Assembly: GCA_025499625.1 (NCBI GenBank)
Contig: JAFMVD010000006.1
Span: forward strand, 82,116 to 146,115
Direction of reading: 5' to 3'
DNA: 64,000 nucleotides
Source of the DNA: Carboxylicivirga fragile
GTDB lineage: Bacteria > Bacteroidota > Bacteroidia > Bacteroidales > Marinilabiliaceae
In this document: piece by piece, positions 47,534 to 60,723 of the stretch
Numbering within the stretch: position 1 is the first letter of the stretch
How the letters are laid out: every line of letters begins with the position of its first letter
Program-made: the position numbers and the translations under genes
The notes under the pieces: model-generated
Databases searched by the model: none
The model's input: only the letters and a program-made list of their open reading frames with translations
Told to the model about the DNA's origin: nothing

Positions 47534-47584
47534 TAAATGGCGTTTTAATAAGGGATGATTACTACAATTAATTAATTACAAGTT

Positions 47585-50500
47585 ATGAAAAAAAGATTTA
47601 GATTATTTTTACAATTCAGTGTGTTTGCATTTCTATCGCTATTTTTTGTGATAGAAGCTAGTGCACAGTCCAAACAAGTAAGCGGACAGATAAAGGACTC
47701 ATTTGGGGAGTCTCTTCCTGGTGTTTCTGTTGTTGTTCAGGGGACAACGAACGGAACTATTTCTGATATAGAAGGGAAATATACCTTAAATGTAGACGCC
47801 AAGGACGTTTTAGTTTATTCATTTATTGGTATGAAATCTCAGAGTATTAATGTTGGTGATCAGGTGACTATAAATGTTACGCTCCTGGATGATGCTATTG
47901 GGTTAGATGAAGTGGTTGCTATTGGATATGGTACGATGAAAAGAAGTGATTTATCTGGTGCGTCTACAACAATTAAGGCAGATGATTATAAAGATATGCC
48001 GGCAACTGACATCGCTCAGTCTATTCAAGGTAGGGTGGCAGGAGTTTCGATCTCACAAACATCAGGATCTCCTGGAGCAACAACGAAAATCCGTATCAGA
48101 GGGGGTAACTCAATGTTGGGCTCAAATAATCCATTAATAGTATTGGATGGAGTTGCAATGAATATTGATATAGGCGATTTAAATCCGAATGACATAGAAT
48201 CGATGGAGATATTAAAAGATGCTTCATCAACTGCAATTTATGGTTCAAGAGGTGCCAACGGAGTAATTGTGATAACTACTAATAAAGGACAATCTGAGAA
48301 AATGAGAGTGCAGATTAGTTCCAATTATTCTTTTGATCAAGTTGCAAATAAATATGATTTATTAGAAGCTGCACCTTATGCTGAATTAATAAATGCAATG
48401 AATAGTTCAGATGTGTTTTCACCTTCTGAGATAGAGAACTATAGAAGGAATGGAGGAACAGATTGGCAAGATGAAATCTTTCAACAAGGTTATACTAGTA
48501 ATAACCAAGTTTCTTTATCAGGAGGTTCAAAAAAAGTTAAATATTTTATGTCAGGTAGTTATTTGGATCAGAATGGTTTACTGATTAATACAGGGCAGAA
48601 AAGATATTCTCTTAGGTCTAATGTTGATGCGCAAGTAAGTGACCGTTTTCAGGCATCATTTAATGTATCGATAACTAAAAGTGAAAAGAATAATAATGAT
48701 GATATGGCTGGTTCCAAAGGTAGCCCCATTTGGAATTCACTAATATGGTCACCTACTGAACCTGTATATAAGGAAGATGGTAGCTATAACATGAATGACC
48801 AATATGGTTCAATTGGACTAAACCCTTATATGGTTTCTATGGAGCGTAAAAGGGATGTTTTTGAAACCATTACAATGGCTAATGCTACTTTTAAGTATGA
48901 ATTAACAAATAAATTGCAGTGGAGTGCAATATTCGGGGTTGAAAACAACGATATTGAAAATGCCGAATTTATTAACCGTTATGTCCGAACTACAACAGGT
49001 TCATCAAGAAGTTATGGCAATTCTTTATTTGCTCAAGCTAGTACGTTTCTGACCTATAACAATACCTTTAATAAAGTACATAGATTAACTGCTATGGGAG
49101 GGTATGAACAGTCTTCTCGGACATTTAAAAGTTTTAGTGCCAATGGTTCAAACCTTCTGTCAGAGTCTGTAGGGTATCACAACCTAGCATTAAATGCTTC
49201 ACAAGGAATCGCATCTAACTATGAACGATGGGCTTTGCGATCTTTCCTCGGTCGTGTTGCCTATGCTTATAACGACCGTTATCTTTTAACAGCCACATAC
49301 CGAATGGATGGTTCGTCTCGTTTTAGAGATGATAATAAATTTAGTGGATTTCCATCTGCTGCAATTGGATGGAGATTAAGTGAAGAAGGCTTTATTAAGG
49401 ATATGGATATGTTTCAGAATCTTAAATTAAGAGCGAGTTGGGGTATTACAGGAAACCAAGCGATCAGGCCATACGGCACCATGGCACTGTTATCACCATT
49501 TACCTACTCTTATGGTACTCCTACTGGATATACTGGCTATTCACCCGTAGGTGCTGAAAACCCAGCATTAAAATGGGAAGAAACAACGCAGTTAAATTTT
49601 GGTTTGGATTTTTCCATGTTTAATGGTCGATTAAACTCAACAATTGATGTATTTAAGAAAAATACAGACGGATTATTGCAAGCAAAGGCTTTACCTTCCT
49701 ATAATGGTGGTGGTACCGTTATTCAGAACATAGGTGAGATTGAAAATAAAGGTTTTGAATTTATGGCAGCCTACGATATTATCAGAAAATCTGATTTAAA
49801 ATGGAATGCCGCATTTAACATTTCTTCAGTAAAAAACAATGTTGTTTCTATTGGAGATGAAGATCAAATCTTTCCGGGTAGTTCATATGGTGGTGGATTT
49901 TTAGATAGTAAGATTTTTGTTGTGAAACCAGGAGAATCGTTGGGGTCATTTTATGGATATAATTTCGTAGGTATATGGCAAGCTCATGAAACTGCAGAAG
50001 CCGCTAAGTTTGGATACATGCCAGGAGATTCGAAATATGAAGATTTAAATGGAGATAATGTAATTGACGGACAGGATTTACAGGTTATAGGAAATGCCAT
50101 GCCCGATTTTAGCTGGGGTTTAAACAATCAAATCAGTTACAAGAATTTTGATTTTAATGTAATGATAGAGGGAGTACATGGCCGAGATGTCTTGAACTTA
50201 GGGTATGCTGCGGCAGGTGTTGCTGTAGGTGATGCGCGCTCAATTACTTTAGCTGAAGCAGCTAACGCTTGGACAGAAACGAATACAAATACGATATGGC
50301 CTAAGTTAAATAGTTCAACAAATGTGGATCATATTAATTCGTCTAAATGGCTTCAGGATGGAAGTTATATTAGGCTTAGAAACATAAGTGTATCTTACCG
50401 TTTACCTAAAGATTTAGTTAAGATAGGTGATTTGAAACTATCAGTTAGTGCTCAAAATTTATTGACTATTACTGATTACAAAGGGTTTGATCCTGAGGTG

Positions 50501-50596
50501 ACTTCTACTGGTGGAAGTGATATTGATCAAGGATTAGATCTTGGTTCTTACCCTTCTGCAAGATCTTATACTTTGGGTATTACATTAAATTTCTAA
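47585..50596 (+). CDS. SusC/RagA TonB-linked outer-membrane transporter
   Basis: 1003-aa second complete SusC. The signal peptide ends IEASAQ (about 28). The carboxypeptidase D-like domain starts VSGQIKDSFGESLPGVSVVV, the hinge is LDEVVAIGYGTMKRSDLSGA (about 105-124), the plug has NDIESMEILKDASSTAIYG, and the barrel ends LGITLNF. The GYGTxKRxDLTGA type hinge marks it as the common classical SusC sub-type, different from the one at 41761. It pairs with the SusD at 50700. The predicted cargo is likely oligosaccharide made by the GH2/GH16 enzymes downstream. Confidence 0.96.
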   Translation: MKKRFRLFLQFSVFAFLSLFFVIEASAQSKQVSGQIKDSFGESLPGVSVVVQGTTNGTISDIEGKYTLNVDAKDVLVYSFIGMKSQSINVGDQVTINVTLLDDAIGLDEVVAIGYGTMKRSDLSGASTTIKADDYKDMPATDIAQSIQGRVAGVSISQTSGSPGATTKIRIRGGNSMLGSNNPLIVLDGVAMNIDIGDLNPNDIESMEILKDASSTAIYGSRGANGVIVITTNKGQSEKMRVQISSNYSFDQVANKYDLLEAAPYAELINAMNSSDVFSPSEIENYRRNGGTDWQDEIFQQGYTSNNQVSLSGGSKKVKYFMSGSYLDQNGLLINTGQKRYSLRSNVDAQVSDRFQASFNVSITKSEKNNNDDMAGSKGSPIWNSLIWSPTEPVYKEDGSYNMNDQYGSIGLNPYMVSMERKRDVFETITMANATFKYELTNKLQWSAIFGVENNDIENAEFINRYVRTTTGSSRSYGNSLFAQASTFLTYNNTFNKVHRLTAMGGYEQSSRTFKSFSANGSNLLSESVGYHNLALNASQGIASNYERWALRSFLGRVAYAYNDRYLLTATYRMDGSSRFRDDNKFSGFPSAAIGWRLSEEGFIKDMDMFQNLKLRASWGITGNQAIRPYGTMALLSPFTYSYGTPTGYTGYSPVGAENPALKWEETTQLNFGLDFSMFNGRLNSTIDVFKKNTDGLLQAKALPSYNGGGTVIQNIGEIENKGFEFMAAYDIIRKSDLKWNAAFNISSVKNNVVSIGDEDQIFPGSSYGGGFLDSKIFVVKPGESLGSFYGYNFVGIWQAHETAEAAKFGYMPGDSKYEDLNGDNVIDGQDLQVIGNAMPDFSWGLNNQISYKNFDFNVMIEGVHGRDVLNLGYAAAGVAVGDARSITLAEAANAWTETNTNTIWPKLNSSTNVDHINSSKWLQDGSYIRLRNISVSYRLPKDLVKIGDLKLSVSAQNLLTITDYKGFDPEVTSTGGSDIDQGLDLGSYPSARSYTLGITLNF

Positions 50597-50699
50597 TTGA
50601 TAAAGATTTAAAATAATAATGGGGTGAGTAGTGTTATGTCATATAAAAATGACTTTAACAGCGAGTTTCATACTATAATTAAAGAATAAATTTAAACAG

Positions 50700-52184
50700 A
50701 TGAAAAAATATATAATATATTTATTTGCACTGGGGATGTTTTTTTCTTCATGCTCAGATGATTTTTTAGAGGAAGATCCGAAAGGAAAATTAACCAGTAA
50801 CGGTTTTTTTAAAAGTGCGTCCGATTTGGAGTTTGGCCTTGTAGCCATGTATAACAAGGCGAATGCGGTTTATAATCAAAGTCAGTTTGCTACGGTTTTA
50901 ATGGGAGGCGATGATGTTACAACTCGGACTGGTAGTAACAAAGGGCCATTTCGTGAGTTTGATACTTTTTCGGCAACTGATGCTAATCCATGGATGCATT
51001 GGGGACAAGCATATGCCTGCGTATGGTCTGCTAATAACGTGATCGTTAATTATGCCAATGCAAGTGAGGCAAGTCAAGACGAACGCCTTGAAGCTGCCGG
51101 GCAAGCTTATTTTATAAGAGCTATGAGTTATTACTATTTAGTTCGAGTTTGGAATGAGATACCTCTTATTACTGATTTACAAGTGAACTTAGAAATCCAA
51201 AAATCAGGCCCAGAAGCAGTATATGAGCTAATTGTTCAGGATTTAAAATATGCTGAGCAATACCTTCCTGAATCTTGGGAAGGTATTAAAAAGGGAGTGG
51301 CTCCTACTAAAGGTTCTGCTATGGCACAATTAGCATCAGTATATTTGTCAATGGCAGGCTATCCACTTAAAGATGAAGCTAAATATGCTTTGGCTGCCCA
51401 AAAAGCAAAAGAGGTAATGGACGATGCAGGCCTTTATGGGTATCGTTTGTTAGACGATTTCGCTGACTTGTGGACGAAAGATCAATTTAATGACGAGATA
51501 GTGTTTGGTTTGTTTTATGATCGTAACATTGCGCCATGGACTTGGGAAAATGGTAATATGAGAGCGCCACTCGCCTCAAAACCAGAAGAAGAAGGTGGTT
51601 GGGATGATTATTTCTCTGAAATTAATTTCTTCAATAGTTTCCCTGAAGGGCCTCGTAAGGATGCTACATTTCAAACTGTTATTAGACCAGATGCCGAAAC
51701 AACCCTTGATTGGACCGAAGGTGTTCAAAAGCACCCTTACTATAAGAAGATGCGAGATATGAATGGTTATAATCCGGACGAGCCATGGGCTTGGGTAGAT
51801 TGGTGGTCGAGCCGTACCAATATCGTAATTAGATATGCCGAAGTTTTATTAATCTATGCTGAAGCGCAAGCGATGAGTGCTAACCCTAATCAGGCTGCAT
51901 ACGATGCTATAAATGCAGTTAGAAATCGTGCTGGATTAGATGATTTACCTTCTGGATTATCAAAATTAGACTTTCGTGATGCCGTGGTTATGGAACGTTC
52001 GTGGGAGTTTGCTGGTATGGAAATTAACGCAGCCAGATGGTATGATCTTGTTCGTCTGGAACGCGTAGAAGAAGCTGCTCAGAATAGGCATGAATCAGAG
52101 TTGCCTATTTTGAATGCACCAACTAAAGATGATTATTTTGCCAGTATTCCAATTGGTGAAAAATTGATAAATCCAAACTTATAA
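50700..52184 (+). CDS. SusD/RagB outer-membrane glycan-binding lipoprotein
   Basis: 494-aa classical SusD with lipobox FSSC (Cys18). It has the TPR-like helices (QAYFIRAMSYYYLVRVWNEI, about 137-156) and the C-terminal motif IVIRYAEVLLIYAEAQAMS (about 376-394), then NAVRNRAGLDDL and MERSWEFAGMEINAARWYDL. It is followed by a 397-bp gap with no recognised gene. The pseudogene at 57546-58383 is a decayed paralogue of this protein. Confidence 0.95.
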   Translation: MKKYIIYLFALGMFFSSCSDDFLEEDPKGKLTSNGFFKSASDLEFGLVAMYNKANAVYNQSQFATVLMGGDDVTTRTGSNKGPFREFDTFSATDANPWMHWGQAYACVWSANNVIVNYANASEASQDERLEAAGQAYFIRAMSYYYLVRVWNEIPLITDLQVNLEIQKSGPEAVYELIVQDLKYAEQYLPESWEGIKKGVAPTKGSAMAQLASVYLSMAGYPLKDEAKYALAAQKAKEVMDDAGLYGYRLLDDFADLWTKDQFNDEIVFGLFYDRNIAPWTWENGNMRAPLASKPEEEGGWDDYFSEINFFNSFPEGPRKDATFQTVIRPDAETTLDWTEGVQKHPYYKKMRDMNGYNPDEPWAWVDWWSSRTNIVIRYAEVLLIYAEAQAMSANPNQAAYDAINAVRNRAGLDDLPSGLSKLDFRDAVVMERSWEFAGMEINAARWYDLVRLERVEEAAQNRHESELPILNAPTKDDYFASIPIGEKLINPNL

Positions 52185-55731
<3,547 letters not shown>

Positions 55732-55794
55732 TTTTAACTATCGAATTGCACGTTTTTATCATTATAGAAACAAATTTCACTAATTCACTTAAAG

Positions 55795-57405
55795 ATGAAA
55801 AAAATGAAAAACAAATGGATTATTTTATTTTCTATGGTAATATTCATGGGCTGCGAAGATGTAGCTCAAGAAATTACAGATAAATCATCATCTGAAGTTA
55901 TCCAAGCCCCATTAGCAGGAAGTAGTTATCTGAAATCAGCAGGTGACTTTCAATTGGTTTGGCAAGATGATTTTGATGGATCGTCGATTGATGCCTCCAA
56001 ATGGAGTCGGATTTCAGAAGGTACCCCCGACTGGAAGAATTATATGACCACTGATGATCAAGTTTATGATGTTTCAGGTGGATATTTACATTTAAAAGGG
56101 ATTGTAAACCCAAATACACAAACTGATCCAAGACCTTATTTAACTGGAGGAGTGTGGACTCAGGGTAAACTTGATTTTACCTATGGTAAAGTTGAAGTGC
56201 GCGCTAAGATGGAATCGGCACAGGGGTGTTGGCCAGCCATATGGTTGTTGGCTAGCACTAATACATACGGTGGATGGCCCGATAATGGTGAAATTGATTT
56301 GATGGAACATCTAAATTTCGATGGTTTTATTCATTCAACTATTCATAGCAAAATAAAGATGTTACCAAGTACCAAGACTGCAAAAGCAGTTGTTGGGCAA
56401 TTTAATACATATGGTGTGGAATGGTATCCAGAAAGAATAGTTTTTACTCTAAACGGAGTTAATACCTTTACATATTCAAGAGCCTTAGGTGCTGATTGGA
56501 AGCAGTGGCCATTTGATCAGGATTTTCACATTATATTATCTCAACAATTAGGAGGCAGTTGGGTAGGAAATGTCAATGCAAGTCATCTGCCTGTTGATTA
56601 CGTAATTGATTATGTGAAATATTACGAATATGCACCTAGTTCTGTTGCTGCACCACCTTCGGGATTGAACCAATATTTAAAGATACAGATGAATGGCAGT
56701 AATGTTAATCAATGGAGTCATTTAACGGAGGTTACACTTATTAATGAAGGAATTGAATATGTTTTGCCTTTGGGACATAATGCACCAACTAATTTGGGAG
56801 ATGGTATGGGTGTGAATGGAGCAAGCTCTGGTTATTTTGGCTTAGATGCGAATGGTCAACTGGAAATTGATTTGGGACAAGGCTATGCATTCGACGCTAT
56901 AAAACTTGGTGTTTATAATACTGATCATCGTATCTACCAAAATGTAGAAGTGTCAGTGTCAGCTAATGGAATTGCATATGGAGCATCTGTTATTCATGAT
57001 GTCCAAAACTCGAATATCTTTAAAGTTAATACCAATCCACCAGCTAATCAATACATAAAAATCCAGATGAACGGTAGTACCGCAAATACATGGGATCATT
57101 TAACAGAAGTCACACTAATCAGTGGAGGGACTGAGTTCGTACTATCATCAGGACATGACGCTCCAACCGTATTAGGTGATGGTATTGGTGTTAATGGAGC
57201 TAGTTCGGGTTACTATGGGCTTGATGCCAGCGGGCTACTGGTAATTAACCTGGGGCAAGCAATTGTTTTTGATGCCTTAAAATTAGGTGTATATAATGGA
57301 GATAGTCGTACTTACCAGAATGTAGAAGTATCTCTTTCTGTAGATGGAGTAACTTATGGTACTGTACAGTCACATAATATACAAAATTCTCAAATATTCT
57401 TTTGA
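55795..57405 (+). CDS. GH16 endo-glycanase lipoprotein with two tandem C-terminal repeats
   Basis: 536 aa; lipobox FMGC (Cys20). The GH16 domain spans about 50-280, with LVWQDDFDGSSIDASKW, KVEVRAKMESAQGCWPAIW and catalytic NGEIDLMEH (Glu166, Asp168, Glu171). After a Pro/Ala linker there are two tandem copies of a beta-rich domain of about 120 aa, at about 292-417 and 418-536, sharing QYxKIQMNGS, HLTEVTLI, LGDGxGVNGASSGY and YQNVEVS. The spacing is 126 residues. They look like carbohydrate-binding or adhesion modules related to discoidin folds; I cannot name them. Substrate may be a beta-1,3/1,4-galactan or glucan. A strong terminator follows at 57464. Confidence 0.9.
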   Translation: MKKMKNKWIILFSMVIFMGCEDVAQEITDKSSSEVIQAPLAGSSYLKSAGDFQLVWQDDFDGSSIDASKWSRISEGTPDWKNYMTTDDQVYDVSGGYLHLKGIVNPNTQTDPRPYLTGGVWTQGKLDFTYGKVEVRAKMESAQGCWPAIWLLASTNTYGGWPDNGEIDLMEHLNFDGFIHSTIHSKIKMLPSTKTAKAVVGQFNTYGVEWYPERIVFTLNGVNTFTYSRALGADWKQWPFDQDFHIILSQQLGGSWVGNVNASHLPVDYVIDYVKYYEYAPSSVAAPPSGLNQYLKIQMNGSNVNQWSHLTEVTLINEGIEYVLPLGHNAPTNLGDGMGVNGASSGYFGLDANGQLEIDLGQGYAFDAIKLGVYNTDHRIYQNVEVSVSANGIAYGASVIHDVQNSNIFKVNTNPPANQYIKIQMNGSTANTWDHLTEVTLISGGTEFVLSSGHDAPTVLGDGIGVNGASSGYYGLDASGLLVINLGQAIVFDALKLGVYNGDSRTYQNVEVSLSVDGVTYGTVQSHNIQNSQIFF

Positions 57406-57463
57406 TCTGATACTAAACAACAGCTTTTCTCAGTGAAGAGAATAGAATTAAAAGTAATGAAAT

Positions 57464-57503
57464 AATGCTAAGTTCAGAGTGACAGAGCTTAGCATTGTTT
57501 TTT
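57464..57503 (+). terminator. rho-independent terminator after the GH2-GH16 unit
   Basis: AATGCTAAG (57464-57472) pairs perfectly with CTTAGCATT (57488-57496) around a 15-nt loop, followed by GTTTTTT. It ends the GH2/GH16 transcript 58 bp after the GH16 stop. Confidence 0.88.
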
Positions 57504-57545
57504 AAACTATTGATTCACTTAAGTGAATTTAACCCACACACGCAT

Positions 57546-58383
57546 ATGAGAAAGAGGGTTGCAAAATACCTCGACAGAGCTATTCTTCTATTGTTTGCAT
57601 TAATTTTATATAGTGCTTATTCAGATGAAGATTCCAATGGTGACCCCAAGCCCATCATCTATAAAGATGCTGATAATTTAAATTTAGCACTGACTGATAT
57701 CTATTCAAATGTAAATGAGTTGTTTGCTCAGGTGGATTGCATGCTTCCTTACCTACGAAGCGATGATATAACGGTCATTCAGGGAAGTTCATCTCCTTAT
57801 ATTTCCTTTGACCGCTTTAATGTTCTTTCCTGTAATGCGCTAAACAGATGTTGGGAGCTTACTTATTCAAGCATTCGGTCAGCAGATTATATTATTTATA
57901 ATGCCCATCAGGCCATAAAAGCCACACTGGTCCGAAGTCGATTTTTTCCCACATCCTTATTATAAAAAGATGCGAGACAGAGAAGGGTATGATCAGGAGC
58001 AACCAGGGAAAACGGTAGATTATGCGTCGGATAGAACCAATATGGTTATTCGCTATGCCGAAGTTTTGCTCATTTATGCAGAAGCCAGAGTCATGTCATC
58101 AGGCCTTGATCACTCAGCTTATGATGCCATTAATGCCGTGCGAAACAGAGTCAGATTGAATGTAAATACAAGTTTATCCTCTTTGGCCTTCTGTGATTCT
58201 TTAGTGATGGAACGAGCCTGGGAGTTTGCTGGTTGTGAACCGATCACCGCTAGGTGGCTTGATTTAGTGCGCCTGGAGAGGGTGATGGCTCAACGTGGTA
58301 GTCAGGAAGGGAGCTTATACAACCAACCAAAGAAGACTACTTTATGCCAAGTCCAAATCAAACAAAGTAACATATTAGAATGA
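57546..58383 (+). pseudogene. decayed susD pseudogene (large internal deletion, two frameshifts)
   Basis: The N-terminal piece (57546-57965) has a signal-like start (ALILYSAYSDED, where the expected lipobox Cys reads Tyr) and SusD helices up to NAHQAIKATLV. In the next frame HPYYKKMRDREGYDQEQPGK resumes, matching HPYYKKMRDMNGYNPDEPW of the SusD at 50700. About 220 residues of the middle are missing. The C-terminal frame (57970-58383) has NMVIRYAEVLLIYAEARVMS and MERAWEFAGCEPITARWLDL. Near 58327 a second shift would restore KEDYFMPSPNQTK, a SusD-like end. There is no SusC beside it. It is not expected to make a working protein. Confidence 0.85.
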
Positions 58384-58407
58384 TTTTAATTATTAAAATA
58401 AATAATT

Positions 58408-60456
58408 ATGAATTTATTAAATAACAACTTTAAAAAAATATGGGTAAAGTGTTGTCTTACTTTATTAATAATAAATAGTTTAGCTATAAGTATTTCAGGG
58501 CAAGTAAACCTACTTTCAAATCCCGGTTTTGAAACTGGAAATACAGAGGCTAACCTTTGGGGAGGAAGTTCACTAAGCTCATACAATTCATATTCTGGCA
58601 CCTATGCTGCTGAATTAAAGGAAAGTGATGCTCAATGGGGGGGCGGATTAGAATGGAGTCTTACTGGTTTAAAGAATAATACAACATATGAGTTTTCTGC
58701 TTGGGTGTATACAACAGGAGGAACTGAAATTATTGGAGTGAAAAATTATGGAGGAGCAGAATATAGCTTGTCGTTTGGTAATTCATCATATCAATTACAA
58801 ACAATTACGTTTACTACAGGACCCTCAACTACTACAGCCATTTTATTTATCTACAATGCACCAGGTGGGGCTTCTGTAATTTATGCTGATGATTTAAGTT
58901 TAACTGAAACTACCTTTGAATATAATTTAATATGGAACGATGAATTTAATGTTGATGGATTAATAGATACCTCCAAATGGTTTACCGAACGAGGATTTCA
59001 ACGCAATAATGAAGAGCAATATTATCATTCAGATAATTTAATTCAAAAAAATGGAAATCTTGTGATTTCTGCCATTCGGAAAACTATTGCTAATGAGGAT
59101 TATGATCCTAATTCTAATGATTGGAAAAAGAACAGACAATATGGTACTTGGACATCGGGAAGTATTGCAACGTTTGATCGGTTTAAATTTTTGTATGGAC
59201 GCGTAGAATGTAGGGCTAAGGTTTCTAATTTGTTAGGTACATGGCCTGCAATTTGGACAGTTGGAGAACCCGATCCTGGAGCAGGTTGTAATGAGTGGCC
59301 TGCATCTGGCGAATGCGACATTATGGAAAACTATAATGGAAAAATTTTAGCAAATTATGCCGTTGCAGGTTCTGGTAGGTGGAATGCTAAATGGGATAGT
59401 AAGGCGATAAATGTAAGTGATTTAGGTATTAATAATTTTGCAGATAACTATCATATATGGACACTGGATTGGCATAAAGACAGAATGGCTATTTTTGTTG
59501 ATGGAGTATTGATTAATGAATTTAATCCGAATACACAGAATAATTGGGATGCATTTACATGTCCTAATGCTACGCCTTTTAAAGAAATTCCGCAGGTGTT
59601 ATGGTTAAACCTTGCACTTGGTGGTAATTCAGGTGGAAGTACAGATGCATTGCCAGATAGTACAGTTTATTTAGTTGACTATATTAGAGTGTATCAAAAG
59701 AATACCATAGTGTCTGTTCCTGAACCTATAAACCTTATAGATGATCCAGGTTTTGAGACAGGTAGCTCTTCTCATATATGGGGTGGATCATCAGTTGATA
59801 ATATTGAAAAGTATGCAGGAAACTATTCGGCCGAACTAAAAGATAATTCTATTTGGGGTGGTGGTTATGAATCTCTCATTTCTAATTTATCTCCTAATAC
59901 TACATATACCTTTTCTGCTTGGGTAAAAAGCAGTGGTGGTTCTGAGGTTGATCACGGAAGAGTTGGAGTTAAAGATTATGGAGGTACTGAGATTTATAAA
60001 TCTTTTACTAATATTCTTTTTGAACAGAAGAGTGTGCAATTTACAACTGGAGCCACTAATGTATCAGCAAAAATATATGTATATAACCCGACTGGAGGAA
60101 CAAGTATTTTGCATGCAGACAATTTAAAATTAATTGCCAGTTCAAATAGACTTAAATCAAAAATGAAACTACCAAGAGAGGATAGCGCCTTTGTCAACGT
60201 TCAAAATAGCATTGTTAAGATCTATCCAAGTCCTGCAAATAATTTTTTAAACATCAAGCTTAATCTAGAACAAAATGAAACAGTAACGGTTTCTCTTTAT
60301 AATACAGAGGGTATTGAAGTTATTAAGCGTAATTGTGGTAGGTCAGAAAAAAATAAGATATTTCAGATTAATGTGTCAAACCTACCATCTGGTATGTATA
60401 TAGTGAGATCTATCATAGGTAGTGCAGTATATAACCATAGTGTTATTATTAATTAA
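58408..60456 (+). CDS. modular GH16 enzyme with two CBM-like domains and T9SS sorting tail
   Basis: 682 aa. Signal peptide ends ISISGQ (about 32). Residues 35-168 form a CBM4/9-like jelly roll (LLSNPGFETGNTEANLWGGS). The GH16 catalytic domain is about 172-435, with LIWNDEFNVDGLIDTSKW and GECDIMENY (Glu302, Asp304, Glu307). A second CBM of the same type follows at about 447-590 (LIDDPGFETGSSSHIWGGS). The last about 75 residues are a type IX secretion C-terminal domain (KIYPSPANNFLNIKLN ... LPSGMYIVRSI). It is therefore exported to the cell surface or medium by T9SS, the only such protein in this window. It probably cuts an insoluble or large polymer outside the cell. Confidence 0.9.
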   Translation: MNLLNNNFKKIWVKCCLTLLIINSLAISISGQVNLLSNPGFETGNTEANLWGGSSLSSYNSYSGTYAAELKESDAQWGGGLEWSLTGLKNNTTYEFSAWVYTTGGTEIIGVKNYGGAEYSLSFGNSSYQLQTITFTTGPSTTTAILFIYNAPGGASVIYADDLSLTETTFEYNLIWNDEFNVDGLIDTSKWFTERGFQRNNEEQYYHSDNLIQKNGNLVISAIRKTIANEDYDPNSNDWKKNRQYGTWTSGSIATFDRFKFLYGRVECRAKVSNLLGTWPAIWTVGEPDPGAGCNEWPASGECDIMENYNGKILANYAVAGSGRWNAKWDSKAINVSDLGINNFADNYHIWTLDWHKDRMAIFVDGVLINEFNPNTQNNWDAFTCPNATPFKEIPQVLWLNLALGGNSGGSTDALPDSTVYLVDYIRVYQKNTIVSVPEPINLIDDPGFETGSSSHIWGGSSVDNIEKYAGNYSAELKDNSIWGGGYESLISNLSPNTTYTFSAWVKSSGGSEVDHGRVGVKDYGGTEIYKSFTNILFEQKSVQFTTGATNVSAKIYVYNPTGGTSILHADNLKLIASSNRLKSKMKLPREDSAFVNVQNSIVKIYPSPANNFLNIKLNLEQNETVTVSLYNTEGIEVIKRNCGRSEKNKIFQINVSNLPSGMYIVRSIIGSAVYNHSVIIN

Positions 60457-60465
60457 CAAAGTATT

Positions 60466-60501
60466 ATTAGCACTTTAATTAATCGTATTTAAAGTGCTAA
60501 T
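60466..60501 (+). terminator. hairpin terminator after the T9SS GH16 gene
   Basis: A perfect 13-bp stem pairs ATTAGCACTTTAA (60466-60478) with TTAAAGTGCTAAT (60489-60501), with a 10-nt loop. It is followed by GTTTCCGTCTTT, a weak U-tract, and starts 10 bp after the stop. Confidence 0.75.
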
Positions 60502-60699
60502 GTTTCCGTCTTTACGCAAGTTCATATGTAGAGAATTTAAGAAAATGGTTTCATTTCTTATTTGTACTATACTTCTTTTTGCGTCATGTAGTTTTGCTTA
60601 ATGTTAATCAAACTTTCAATGACGATTTTCTGCACAATAGTGCATAAGTTTTTAATAGGTAAAAGATGTTTGTAATAATAAGAAAGGTTTACTTTTTAT

Positions 60700-60707
60700 T
60701 ATTTTTG
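60700..60707 (+). promoter_or_regulatory. possible -7 promoter element of the HTCS gene
   Basis: TATTTTTG matches TAnnTTTG and lies 16 bp before the HTCS start codon, implying a very short leader. No properly spaced -33 TTTG is seen (a TTTG occurs 27 nt further upstream, too far). Confidence 0.25.
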
Positions 60708-60723
60708 TGTAAATAATATAAAA

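Noticed and set aside
57495..57545. Extended start of the SusD pseudogene
   Set aside because: The extension runs through the terminator T-run; the ATG at 57546 begins the signal-like sequence.
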